From: Rossellomorea sp. y25
Lineage (GTDB): Bacteria > Bacillota > Bacilli > Bacillales > Bacillaceae_B
Length of the DNA stretch: 64,000 nucleotides
Assembly: GCF_038049935.1 (NCBI RefSeq)
Contig: NZ_CP145886.1
Span: 3,356,501 to 3,420,500 of the forward strand
Direction: 5' to 3'
The stretch's first letter is position 1. Each line of letters starts with the position of its first letter. The notes beneath the pieces are model-generated. The model was not told the DNA's origin. It saw only the letters and a list, made by a program, of their open reading frames with translations, and searched no databases. The translations under genes were made by a program, and so were the position numbers. This document shows, in pieces, positions 35,195 through 42,639 of the stretch.

Positions 35195-35312
35195 CCTCAA
35201 CTTTAACTACATTCCTTTACAAAACCAGTACAAATAGTTGATGATTTCCTAAAATCCATCTAGAGTTATTTCAAATACCTTCACAACACAGGTAATCAAC
35301 ATATTGTTGCAT

Positions 35313-36062
35313 TCAACCTAACTGACGTTTAAATACTTTACTAGCGATGAAATAAGCGATGACCATAATACCCACGCACCAGGCAAGCGAGATCCAGATA
35401 TCGTTGCCCACAGTCCCTTCAAATAAGAGGGCACGAATGGAATTCACGATTGAAGTCACGGGCTGGTTCTCTGCGAACGCCCGAACTATTTTAGGCATGG
35501 TTTCAGTGGGGACAAAGGCTGAACTGATGAACGGAAGAAAAATCAGCGGGTACGAGTATGCTGTGGCTCCTTCCATGGACCGTGCTGTCAATCCAGGTAT
35601 AACCGCCAGCCATGTCAGCGCTAGCGTAAACAGCACGAGTATCCCAACTACCGCGAGCCAATCCAGGATATCAGCACTGGGACGGAAACCCATCAAGAGT
35701 GCGACGAGGATGACCACCACAACAGTAAGCGCATTGGAAACAAGCGATGTCAATACGTGGGCCCACAATACAGACGAGCGCTTGATGGGCATGGTAATGA
35801 AGCGCGCCATCAACCCGCTTTTCACATCATTAAAGAGCCGCAAAGAAGTGTAAGCAACGCCGGATGCGATCGTGATCAGCAGGATTCCCGGCAATAGATA
35901 ATCGACGTAGTTGTCCGTGCCAGTCTCTATAGCTCCTCCAAATACGTAGACAAACAGCAGCATCATCATAATCGGCGTGATCGCCACCGTGATAATCGTA
36001 TCCGGGCTGCGTAAGATATTGCGCATTAAACGTCCCAGTAATACCCCTGTTTTACTTTTCAT
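35313..36062 (-). CDS. ABC-2 type transporter permease (DrrB-like)
   Basis: 249 residues, ATG with AGGAGG upstream. Six hydrophobic segments; the N-terminal RLMRNILRSPDTIITVAITP and the SSAFVPTETMPKIVRAFAEN stretch before the last segments are typical of DrrB-type daunorubicin-resistance permeases. It should dimerise and work with the ATPase encoded upstream (11-base overlap) to export lipophilic drugs or lipids. Last gene of the PadR - DUF1048 - ATPase - permease operon. Confidence 0.92.
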   Translation of the reverse strand: MKSKTGVLLGRLMRNILRSPDTIITVAITPIMMMLLFVYVFGGAIETGTDNYVDYLLPGILLITIASGVAYTSLRLFNDVKSGLMARFITMPIKRSSVLWAHVLTSLVSNALTVVVVILVALLMGFRPSADILDWLAVVGILVLFTLALTWLAVIPGLTARSMEGATAYSYPLIFLPFISSAFVPTETMPKIVRAFAENQPVTSIVNSIRALLFEGTVGNDIWISLAWCVGIMVIAYFIASKVFKRQLG

Positions 36063-36825
36063 TTACATCTCCTCCTTTTTTGCCAATGATTGCGAGGAAA
36101 ATTTCTTCCAATGTCGGCTGCTTCTCGATGTATTCCACTTTCGCTGGCGGAAACATCTCCTTGAGTTCCGTAAGGGTACCCGTCGTGATGATTTTACCGC
36201 CATGCAGGATGGCAATGCGGTCCGCCAGTTGTTCCGCTTCCTCCAGGTACTGGGTCGTCAGCAATATGGTCGTGCCACCGCCGGCAAGCTCCTTGACGGT
36301 CTCCCAGACTTCAATCCGCGCTTCGGGGTCAAGCCCCGTGGTCGGTTCATCTAGAAATATCACGGCCGGCTTCCCTATCAGGCTCATGGCAATATCAAGC
36401 CGGCGCTTCATCCCCCCTGAATAATGATCTGCACGTCGGTTGGCTGCATCGGTGAGACTGAATCTTGCAAGCAGATCATCGGCGACTTGAGAGGGATTGG
36501 AAACCCCACGCAACTTGGCAATCATCATCAGATTTTCCTGCCCGGTTTGCATGCCGTCTAAAGCTGCAAACTGACCAGTCAGACTGATGCTCTGGCGAAC
36601 ATGATCCGGTTGACGCTGAACATCAAAGCTGCAAATACTCACTTCACCGCTATCCGGCTTCATCAGCGTCGAGAGGATATTGACGATCGTAGTCTTTCCC
36701 GCTCCATTAGAGCCCAGCAGTGCGAAAATTTCACCACGGGCCACCTCTAAATCCACTCCCTTTAAGACTTCCTTGTCTTTAAAGGATTTTTTCAACCCTT
36801 TTACAGAAATCACTGCCTCACTCAT
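36052..36825 (-). CDS. ABC transporter ATP-binding protein (DrrA-like)
   Basis: 257 residues, ATG with AAGGAGG upstream. Walker A GSNGAGKTT (about 38-46), signature YSGGMKRRLD, Walker B AVIFLDEPTTGLDPEAR, switch His in LLTTQYLEEAEQLADRIAI. The C-terminal extension with VEYIEKQPTLEEIFLAI is typical of the drug-resistance (DrrA) group. It energises the DrrB-like permease. A decayed second copy of part of this gene lies at 39628-39748. The upstream region repeats the operator-like word found before the PadR gene. Confidence 0.95.
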   Translation of the reverse strand: MSEAVISVKGLKKSFKDKEVLKGVDLEVARGEIFALLGSNGAGKTTIVNILSTLMKPDSGEVSICSFDVQRQPDHVRQSISLTGQFAALDGMQTGQENLMMIAKLRGVSNPSQVADDLLARFSLTDAANRRADHYSGGMKRRLDIAMSLIGKPAVIFLDEPTTGLDPEARIEVWETVKELAGGGTTILLTTQYLEEAEQLADRIAILHGGKIITTGTLTELKEMFPPAKVEYIEKQPTLEEIFLAIIGKKGGDVNEK

Positions 36826-36891
36826 ATTTTTTCCTCCTTATAAAAAGCGCTAGTTTACCTATTCCCCAGTACTCAGTCAGACTGATATTCT

Positions 36892-36906
36892 GTAATACTT
36901 ACTACC
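36892..36906 (-). promoter_or_regulatory. PadR operator-like word upstream of the ABC genes
   Basis: GTAATACTTACTACC (plus-strand reading) recurs with one change at 37708-37722 in front of the PadR gene. A nearby 13-bp palindrome TCAGTCTGACTGA lies at about 36875-36887. A second PadR-controlled promoter inside the operon is inferred. Confidence 0.55.
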
Positions 36907-36986
36907 GGGATAAAAAAATAACCGAATAGTGAAGGTGTAAATACCACATTTTTAACCAGCTATTCAGTCGGTATGATTGATTGAAT

Positions 36987-37331
36987 TTACTTTTCTCTAC
37001 GGCTAATCGTATCGTTCAACTTAGCGCGATGCTTGTCATTCCAAGTTTCCGAGTCCTTTACCAGTTCATCACAGAAAGCAGCTACGTCCTCACCCGTGAG
37101 GTCAGTGACTTTCTTGCCTTCCGCTGCACCTTCCTCGAACAGGTCGAGAATGCCATTAAAGATACGGCTTGTGTCCTTCCAGTCGGTGATACCCCCAGCG
37201 GTCCACATATATTTTTGAATCGCTTTGTAAGCGTGGAGGTACTCACTTGGAAGTGTCTTCGCGCGAGCCTCCATTGCTCTCCATTCCCGCTTGTCAGCCA
37301 AACTCCCTGTGATTTTTTCAATAAATTTCAT
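36987..37331 (-). CDS. DUF1048 protein
   Basis: 114 residues, ATG with AAAGGAGAGG upstream. Matches the DUF1048 pattern: [37 protein letters not shown], and [20 protein letters not shown] then FCDELV. These all-helical proteins are regularly encoded between a PadR regulator and an ABC exporter in Bacillota; function unknown, perhaps modulating the regulator or the exporter. It begins 1 base after the PadR stop codon. Confidence 0.92.
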   Translation of the reverse strand: MKFIEKITGSLADKREWRAMEARAKTLPSEYLHAYKAIQKYMWTAGGITDWKDTSRIFNGILDLFEEGAAEGKKVTDLTGEDVAAFCDELVKDSETWNDKHRAKLNDTISRREK

Positions 37332-37332
37332 T

Positions 37333-37671
37333 TTACCCTCTCCTTTTGATTTCTTTCGTTTTGAGTTCGTTCATTTTGCTTGAGACGAAATCCCATTTTC
37401 CCCAAAAGATTTCGAGTTTCTCATGACCTGCTTCGTTAAGTGTGTAGAATTTTCTCGGCGGCCCCACGGTAGATCGCTTTTTTTCGATGTTCACCAGATT
37501 GTTTTTCTCAAGGCGCATGGTGATCGTATACACTGTGCCTTCAACCACATCCGTGAAGCCAAGTTCTCTCAGCTGTTGCGTGATTTCATAGCCATACGTT
37601 TCACCGCGGCTGATGATTTCTAGCACACAACCCTCAAGTACCCCTTTTAGCATTTCAGTGAAGTTTTCCAA
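37333..37671 (-). CDS. PadR family regulator of the ABC operon
   Basis: 112 residues with a TTG start at 37671 (AGGGGGTGA in front); an ATG six codons in lacks its own site. PadR winged helix: [60 protein letters not shown], then [18 protein letters not shown]. PadR proteins bind the drug exported by the adjacent transporter and release the promoter. The promoter and an operator-like word lie just upstream. The gene is divergent from a second PadR gene about 200 bases away. Confidence 0.93.
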   Translation of the reverse strand: MENFTEMLKGVLEGCVLEIISRGETYGYEITQQLRELGFTDVVEGTVYTITMRLEKNNLVNIEKKRSTVGPPRKFYTLNEAGHEKLEIFWGKWDFVSSKMNELKTKEIKRRG

Positions 37672-37707
37672 ACGTTCACCCCCTGTATGATTATTCCACT
37701 GTACTTA

Positions 37708-37722
37708 GTAATACTCACTACC
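37708..37722 (-). promoter_or_regulatory. Operator-like word of the PadR/ABC operon
   Basis: GTAATACTCACTACC, which on the minus strand contains TAGTGAGTATTACTA with TAGT/ACTA dyad ends. It sits just downstream of the -10 of the promoter at 37728-37757, a position suited to repression. Confidence 0.6.
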
Positions 37723-37727
37723 AGTAT

Positions 37728-37757
37728 ATAGTATGACAAAGTAGTGTGATGTGTCAA
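37728..37757 (-). promoter_or_regulatory. Sigma-A promoter of the PadR/ABC operon
   Basis: Minus strand TTGACA, 18-base spacer, TACTAT. It precedes the TTG start by about 57 bases. Confidence 0.7.
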
Positions 37758-37790
37758 CAAATATTTATGATATACACTGCATAACAAGCA

Positions 37791-37819
37791 TTGACAGGTT
37801 CAAATATGCAGTATACAAT
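37791..37819 (+). promoter_or_regulatory. Sigma-A promoter of the second PadR operon
   Basis: TTGACA, 17-base spacer, TACAAT: a near-consensus promoter, 54 bases upstream of the ATG at 37873. Confidence 0.82.
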
Positions 37820-37829
37820 ACACATATAA

Positions 37830-37855
37830 TTACTATGCATAGATTTACTATGCAT
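37830..37855 (+). promoter_or_regulatory. Tandem direct repeat, probable operator of the second PadR
   Basis: Two copies of TTACTATGCAT with start-to-start distance of 15 bases, located between the -10 and the ribosome site. Each carries the palindrome ATGCAT. Repression by the PadR protein encoded next is inferred. Confidence 0.6.
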
Positions 37856-37872
37856 TTGGAGGTAGAGTGTCT

Positions 37873-38217
37873 ATGAAGATAAGTAAAGAGTTGCTTAAAG
37901 GGAGTACCACTACTCTTATTTTAAGCTTGCTTCATGCTAAACCAATGTATGGGTATGAAATAATTAAAGAACTGGAGTTGAAGTCTGACGGGATATTCAG
38001 CTTTAAAGAAGGAACGATCTATCCTATCCTTCACACCCTCGAGGATAAAGGGTTGATTGTCTCTTACTGGGGAGAAGGGACTGGAAAGAGAAAGAGAAAA
38101 TATTACAAGTTAAATGACTCCGGAAGAGAATTTATCCAGGAAAAAAAAGAAGAATGGTCCGTTTTCAAAAATGCAGTTGACGAAGTACTAAATGGAGAGA
38201 AAATCATATGGGAATAG
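37873..38217 (+). CDS. PadR family regulator of the FtsW-like gene
   Basis: 114 residues from the ATG at 37873 (GGAGG ten bases upstream; an in-frame GTG two codons earlier is possible). PadR winged helix with LLKGSTTTLILSLLHAKPMY, GYEIIKELELKSDGIFSFKE, GTIYPILHTLEDKGLIVSYW and KRKRKYYKLNDSGREFIQEK. It overlaps the next gene by 10 bases, a common layout where PadR controls a membrane protein with a permease-prefix domain. Near-consensus promoter and tandem repeats upstream suggest autoregulation. Confidence 0.93.
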   Translation: MKISKELLKGSTTTLILSLLHAKPMYGYEIIKELELKSDGIFSFKEGTIYPILHTLEDKGLIVSYWGEGTGKRKRKYYKLNDSGREFIQEKKEEWSVFKNAVDEVLNGEKIIWE

Positions 38218-39464
38218 AAAAGAAGTTCGAAGTGTATATTGAAAAATTGTGTAAACGGATCAGAAATAAGGATGTACATGCCAGTATAAAGCTTGAAATA
38301 AACGATCATCTTCATGCGCTTAAAGAGGATGCCATGCAGAGAGGTCTCTCTGAAGAAGAGGCTACAGATAAAGCATTGAACCATATGGGAGATGCAGAAG
38401 TATTGGGGAAGCAGTTAAACAAGGCACATAAAGCCCCAATGGATGTTAAAACCATTCTTCCAGTGCTGGCAGCTTCCCTATTTGGGTTGTTGGTTATGTA
38501 CTATTTACAATTCCATTCAGCTATTACAGAGCTTCATGAAATGAATGTATTTAATAAAAGTCTTGTTTTTTACTTGATCGGCCTTCTTCTCATGCTAAGC
38601 CTGTTTACCTTTGATTACAGAAGATTGCTAAAGTACTCCATTCACTTTTATGTGGGAACGATCCTCATTCTTTTATTGACCGTTTTAATCGGCGTTAGAG
38701 TCGATGGCGTGCCATATTTAAATGTAGGAGTTGCCAGTATTAACTTCACGGAGATCACTCCATTTCTTCTGGTCATTTCCTTTGCAGGAATCTTTCATTC
38801 ATGGAATTGGAAAGAGAATCAAAAGTCTTGGTATGGAATAGGCATCCTTTCCATCCCTATCATTTTATTGGCAACGACAGAAGCCTTTGCAGCTACTTTT
38901 ATTAGCATTTTTGTCTGCACAGTGATCATGCATGTGTCGAGAGCCAATCTTAAGCTAGCTATAACATTTTCAACAGTAGCTACCATATGGCCAATCGTGC
39001 ATCTGTTCGTTCAAACTCAAACGTATACGCTGACAAGTCCTTATGCTGATCTAAAGTTAGGAGATGCAGATTTTATAGGAAAAACCCTTTATGTCACTCC
39101 ACGTTTTATTTCTGAAGTCCATACAGATTTTATCTTTGCGTATACCATCTACTCATTTGGCTGGTTGGCCGCCACCATTGCTTTCGGGTTGATTGGATAT
39201 TTCATTTGCAGAATCTCCAGCACGGCTAAAAGCGTGAATCATGTGTATGGTAAACTGCTTATTATAGGCTTGGCAGCTACATTCACAGCTCAGTTAATAC
39301 TAAGCATCCTGACAAACCTGGGTTTATCAGTTCTGCCTGGTGTAGCCATGCCATTCATGAGTTTTGGTGGCTCACATATTTTGCTTGAAATGACTGCTGT
39401 AGGGTTGATATTAAGCATCTATAGGAGACGAAAAACAGTTGATCAGCCTTTAGCATACAACTAA
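38208..39464 (+). CDS. FtsW/RodA/SpoVE-like membrane protein with N-terminal prefix domain
   Basis: 418 residues. The first about 75 residues are a soluble helical prefix (FEVYIEKLCKRIRNKDVHAS, EINDHLHALKEDAMQRGLSE, EEATDKALNHMGDAEVLGKQ), the DUF1700/permease-prefix type usually found with PadR. The rest has about nine or ten membrane segments and ends in MPFMSFGGSHILLEMTAVGL, the C-terminal signature of the SEDS family (FtsW, RodA, SpoVE). SEDS proteins polymerise peptidoglycan glycan strands. The protein therefore joins a regulatory prefix with a SEDS-like body; whether it is a transglycosylase is not known. Translationally coupled to PadR. Confidence 0.85.
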   Translation: MGIEKKFEVYIEKLCKRIRNKDVHASIKLEINDHLHALKEDAMQRGLSEEEATDKALNHMGDAEVLGKQLNKAHKAPMDVKTILPVLAASLFGLLVMYYLQFHSAITELHEMNVFNKSLVFYLIGLLLMLSLFTFDYRRLLKYSIHFYVGTILILLLTVLIGVRVDGVPYLNVGVASINFTEITPFLLVISFAGIFHSWNWKENQKSWYGIGILSIPIILLATTEAFAATFISIFVCTVIMHVSRANLKLAITFSTVATIWPIVHLFVQTQTYTLTSPYADLKLGDADFIGKTLYVTPRFISEVHTDFIFAYTIYSFGWLAATIAFGLIGYFICRISSTAKSVNHVYGKLLIIGLAATFTAQLILSILTNLGLSVLPGVAMPFMSFGGSHILLEMTAVGLILSIYRRRKTVDQPLAYN

Positions 39465-39561
39465 TACCATTCTAGATTCCCTTCTCCAGGGAATGAAGAA
39501 AATAAAGTGTAATGGGGCTTTTAGCTGTCGCAGCAAGTTCTTGATGTTACTATTTTATATT

Positions 39562-39607
39562 AAGAGACTAGATAGAGTGTATCCGTCCCTGCTCTACTTA
39601 GTCTCTT
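39562..39607 (+). terminator. Long hairpin after the FtsW-like gene
   Basis: AAGAGACTA / TAGTCTCTT outer arms and a TAGAG / CTCTA inner stem. No strong T-run follows, about 100 bases after the stop codon. Confidence 0.55.
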
Positions 39608-39627
39608 GCCTCAATATAAACTCAATC

Positions 39628-39835
39628 CAACCTGGCAATCATCATCAAATTTCCCCGCGTGGGTTTGCGTGCCGTTTAAAGCGGCAAACCATCCAGTCAG
39701 GCTGATGCTCTAGCAAACATGATCCTGTTGACGCTGAACATGGAGATCCCATTTGCAACCAGCTATTCAATCGGTATAATCTATTGAATTCACTTACTCC
39801 CACGACCCACGACCAATGTATTATTCAAATTAGCT
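39628..39835 (-). pseudogene. Relic of a second ABC ATPase/DUF1048 operon
   Basis: 39628-39740 matches the interior of the ATPase gene at 36511-36625 over its whole length (shared words GGCAATCATCATCA, CAGTCAG.CTGATGCTCT, TTGACGCTGAACAT). 39755-39787 matches the ATPase-DUF1048 intergenic DNA at 36946-36982 (ACCAGCTATTCARTCGGTAT). 39793-39835 then gives ANLNNTL..., the counterpart of the DUF1048 end AKLNDTI. The ATPase start and all else are lost. This is an internally deleted paralogous operon. Confidence 0.85.
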
Positions 39836-39864
39836 GACTCCAGAAGAAATGAAACTCAATCCAA

Positions 39865-40590
39865 TCACTCATTTTCCAAAAGCTTTTTTGACGTAGCTTT
39901 TACTATAAGGAAGTGAGGGCTGGTCATGAGATAGCGATAAGACTTTTCTTTCACTTCTTTCATCTTTTCTTGCGGTTGGGGTTCGATCAGCTCATCGAGA
40001 TTGAAATAGTGAGTGGTTTCATTAATAATACTCTGCATGGGCCTTCTGTAAAAACTTACGTCAATCGTAATATTCGGTTTGTTCCAGGTCTCTGTTAAGA
40101 ATTGGGTCTTAAAATAATCTTCGCATTGGTGTCTTGTATAGTCCATGAATGGATGATGAACCGAAAATAAAAAGGTTCCACCTGCTTTTAAAATGCGGTT
40201 GAACTCCTGAAATGGTTGAGTCCAATCCTTTAGATAATGAAGCGTAAGTGAGCTTACAATCACATCAAAGGAATCATCCTGAAACGGTAGGGTTTCTTGA
40301 AGATCATGACAAAGGAAGGTCGCTTCTTCCCCTAAACGACGCCTCGCTGCTTTCACCATTTCGGAACTGATATCTACACCAGTAACTTCCGCACCTTGAA
40401 ACAATAACTGAGAAGAATACCATCCAGCTGCACAACCGGCATCAAGCACCTTTTTCCCTTCTAATTGGGAGGGCAAAGCCGTCATCATGGCTGGGCGTTC
40501 ATAATAAGCGTTATAGGGACTCTTCTCATCAACATCGTTTAGATATGTACTGGCTAGCTTATTATAAATGTCTCTAGTATGATTTCTCAT
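39865..40590 (-). CDS. Class I SAM-dependent methyltransferase
   Basis: 241 residues from the ATG at 40590 (AGAGGG upstream); the open frame extends 18 codons further without support. Motif I is KKVLDAGCAAGWYSSQLLFQ, followed by VTGVDISSEMVKAARRRLGE and DVIVSSLTLHYLKDWTQPFQ, then FNRILKAGGTFLFSVHHPFM. This is the Methyltransf_11/25 type, close to UbiE/YcgJ-like small-molecule methyltransferases of Bacillus. Cytoplasmic; substrate unknown. Monocistronic. Confidence 0.92.
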   Translation of the reverse strand: MRNHTRDIYNKLASTYLNDVDEKSPYNAYYERPAMMTALPSQLEGKKVLDAGCAAGWYSSQLLFQGAEVTGVDISSEMVKAARRRLGEEATFLCHDLQETLPFQDDSFDVIVSSLTLHYLKDWTQPFQEFNRILKAGGTFLFSVHHPFMDYTRHQCEDYFKTQFLTETWNKPNITIDVSFYRRPMQSIINETTHYFNLDELIEPQPQEKMKEVKEKSYRYLMTSPHFLIVKATSKKLLENE

Positions 40591-40671
40591 TTCATTCCCT
40601 CTTTCATATTTGGTGGAACGACAATTTATTCGATACCCTAACAAGATGGCTGCTATTACTTACATGGCACA

Positions 40672-40947
40672 TTATTTACTTAATTTTTTGTATACTCCGA
40701 CTCCAAGGTAATAAAGAAGACCGATTCCCATGAGGATCACGCCATAAACTATAAATCCCATACCACTCCATCCCCTGATAAAGACAATGCCTATTACAAA
40801 GGATATATAACCGATAATTAATATAGACAAAGGAATAATGAATCCTCTTTTTCTTTTCGCTTTAAACAAATGAATGGATATCAACATCAATATGACAGTC
40901 AAGGTTGATACCGACAGTACTGCGTCTCCATAATAATCCCACCAGAT
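40672..40947 (-). CDS. Small membrane protein with probable ATC start
   Basis: The best ribosome site (GGAGGAG, 40954-40960) is followed after 6 bases by ATC at 40947, not ATG; from there the frame reads xWWDYYGDAVLSVSTLTVIL and continues through two or three hydrophobic segments to YLGVGVYKKLSK (91 residues). The first conventional start is a TTG at 40902 with no ribosome site, cutting into the first membrane helix. So either a rare ATC start is used or the ATG mutated. No family recognised; three helices (about 8-30, 40-58, 65-83) are expected. Confidence 0.65.
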   Translation of the reverse strand: MWWDYYGDAVLSVSTLTVILMLISIHLFKAKRKRGFIIPLSILIIGYISFVIGIVFIRGWSGMGFIVYGVILMGIGLLYYLGVGVYKKLSK

Positions 40948-41021
40948 AGAAATCTCCTCCTCAAACCAATTAATTAATATCGTTCATTGTAAAAAATGGC
41001 TCACTTTTGAGTTGATAAAAA

Positions 41022-41165
41022 CTACACAATCCAAAATTGAAACACAGTAAAAATCGCAGTTAACATCATGATCATTTCAGCTACCGTTAAAATAGCTTGT
41101 TTAGGGTATTCACTATTCGCGATCTCTTCTTTAGGGCTATACGTAAGAAAATCATATTCCCTATA
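41022..41165 (-). pseudogene. Remnant of a small membrane protein gene
   Basis: An open minus-strand stretch of 47 codons without a start codon reads YREYDFLTYSPKEEIANSEY then PKQAILTVAEMIMMLTAIF and TVFQFWIV before TAG. The acidic head plus single helix looks like real protein, but no ATG or ribosome site is present and a TGA lies directly upstream. Not recognised; likely decayed. Confidence 0.4.
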
Positions 41166-41270
41166 TCATACCAAACGTTAATTTGTTTGATTGTTGCGCA
41201 ATTCGCAGCCGTAGATTTTTATTCATCGTAATAAAACTATTCTACTAATTTAACTACAATAACCCTCTAA

Positions 41271-41310
41271 AAATAAGGAAAAGTAGGATCAACACTCTAC
41301 TTTCCCTATT
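41271..41310 (-). terminator. Terminator of the small cysteine-containing protein gene
   Basis: Arms AATAAGGAAAAGTAG and CTACTTTCCCTATT with two mismatches, followed by TTATTTTTA on the minus strand; 14 bases after the stop. Confidence 0.75.
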
Positions 41311-41323
41311 AAATAAACAGCTA

Positions 41324-41569
41324 TTATTTATTTCCTAAACGAACACCTGTTGTAACACAACCAGATTGGAATGGATTATCAGTAAATGTAACTTCACCTT
41401 CAAGAACTAATGGGACTCTTATAGTTAAAGTCCTATTAATAGGGTTTAGTTCAGTTTCTAGTCTACATGTTCCACAATCAATGAAAGAGTCTAAAAGAAT
41501 GCGACTACTTAAATTGTAGATAAGAGTTAGACAAACTGGTTGAGTTAAATTTTCTAGAGTACAAGGCAT
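41324..41569 (-). CDS. Small cysteine-containing hypothetical protein
   Basis: 81 residues from the ATG at 41569 (GGGAGGTG ten bases upstream); the frame stays open 39 codons upstream but those residues lie before the ribosome site. Sequence MPCTLENLTQPVCLTLIYNL, SSRILLDSFIDCGTCRLETE and IRVPLVLEGEVTFTDNPFQSGCVTTG. Four to five Cys and a beta-rich pattern suggest a structural protein such as a spore-surface component, but no family was recognised. No signal peptide. Confidence 0.7.
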   Translation of the reverse strand: MPCTLENLTQPVCLTLIYNLSSRILLDSFIDCGTCRLETELNPINRTLTIRVPLVLEGEVTFTDNPFQSGCVTTGVRLGNK

Positions 41570-41849
41570 ATAATTTGCACCTCCCTTTCTCCTAACTAAT
41601 AGTAGGAAATGCAAAAAAGACAAGTTTTGTGTGAGCAGATGTACCAGCACAGAACAAAATATGTGATTGCCTGCTGACAAAAACATATTCCAATACCTTA
41701 TACAAAGAAATTATGAAAAGTCAGAATGTACTTCTTGCACTAATCGTCTATCTTTGTTAATTCATTCACAAAAGCACAATGTAAGTCTACAACGTAATAC
41801 AATGGTTAATCTATATAGTGATAAACAGTCTGTCATTCTATGGTACACT

Positions 41850-41900
41850 TTTTGTCATTAGGTGGTAAATACGATATCTGAGGTGGTACATTTTAAGGAC
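41850..41900. mobile_element. Possible IS-end relic (repeated TACCACCT words)
   Basis: On the minus strand TGTACCACCT, TTTACCACCT and GTGTACCATA follow each other at roughly 20-base intervals, like the repeated subterminal sites of IS21-type elements. No transposase remains. The rest of 41570-42083 has no recognisable gene. Confidence 0.3.
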
Positions 41901-42083
41901 TGTAATCAAATAATTGAAAAAACAATAACCTGAGAACGATTAGGTGAGATTCAATTGATTGTTCCGATAAGAAATGAAAAACATCTCACATTTACAACTC
42001 TCAAGACTTTCTAATGAACTTCCCATTAATTTAATACCAGTTCTTACAAAATTAAACAGCTTACTCAAATAGAACTTTAAATA

Positions 42084-42117
42084 AAAGGGGCTCATCCTGC
42101 CCGGATAAGCCCCTTTA
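42084..42117 (-). terminator. Terminator of the VOC gene
   Basis: Stem AAAGGGGCT.ATCC / GGATAAGCCCCTTT with CCGGGCA-type loop and a minus-strand TTTTATTT tail. About 68 bases downstream of the stop codon at 42185. Confidence 0.85.
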
Positions 42118-42184
42118 CCTCTAAGGACAATTTAAAAAGCGACAAAAGCTAAACGGATCTTTTGGAGGGGTTACATCTGCTTGT

Positions 42185-42556
42185 TCACCAGTGTGCTTGA
42201 AATTTATTTCCATCTGGATCATAAAAGTGGAAAAATGCATGACCATTTTCTTCTTTTATATCATCAACCTTAACTCGGTTACCCATAAGATGTTGATGGA
42301 ATTTAGATAACTCCGGACTTGTAAAGCCAATGCTGAATTCTTGTTCATGGTTTATTGTAAAATGGGCAAAGGTTTCGTCTTCTGTTGGGATTAGGATCAG
42401 TAAGAAAGGTCCTTCATTTACTTTTATCACCGCAAGTTCCTCCGTCAGGTTTACTAACTGGAGCCCTAATACATCTCTATACCATTGTGCAGATCGTTCT
42501 AAATCTTTTACAGGGATCCTAATATAATGTACTTGCTCAATAAATGATTTACTCAT
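42185..42556 (-). CDS. VOC family protein
   Basis: 123 residues, ATG with AAGGGAGAG upstream. Single VOC unit: IEQVHYIRIPVKDLERSAQW, YRDVLGLQLVNLTEELAVIK, FTINHEQEFSIGFTSPELSK and HAFFHFYDPDGNKFQAHW. The first ligand position His (VHYIRIP) and a central His are present, while the terminal Glu is replaced by Gln-Ala-His. Possible metal-dependent small-molecule binding or lyase activity. Monocistronic; substrate unknown. Confidence 0.87.
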   Translation of the reverse strand: MSKSFIEQVHYIRIPVKDLERSAQWYRDVLGLQLVNLTEELAVIKVNEGPFLLILIPTEDETFAHFTINHEQEFSIGFTSPELSKFHQHLMGNRVKVDDIKEENGHAFFHFYDPDGNKFQAHW

Positions 42557-42639
42557 AACCTTCTCTCCCTTTGTTTAATTTGGTAGATTGTTAATAGAAA
42601 AATGAAAACTAGAGAACAGACAGTGCCGTATGTATCATT

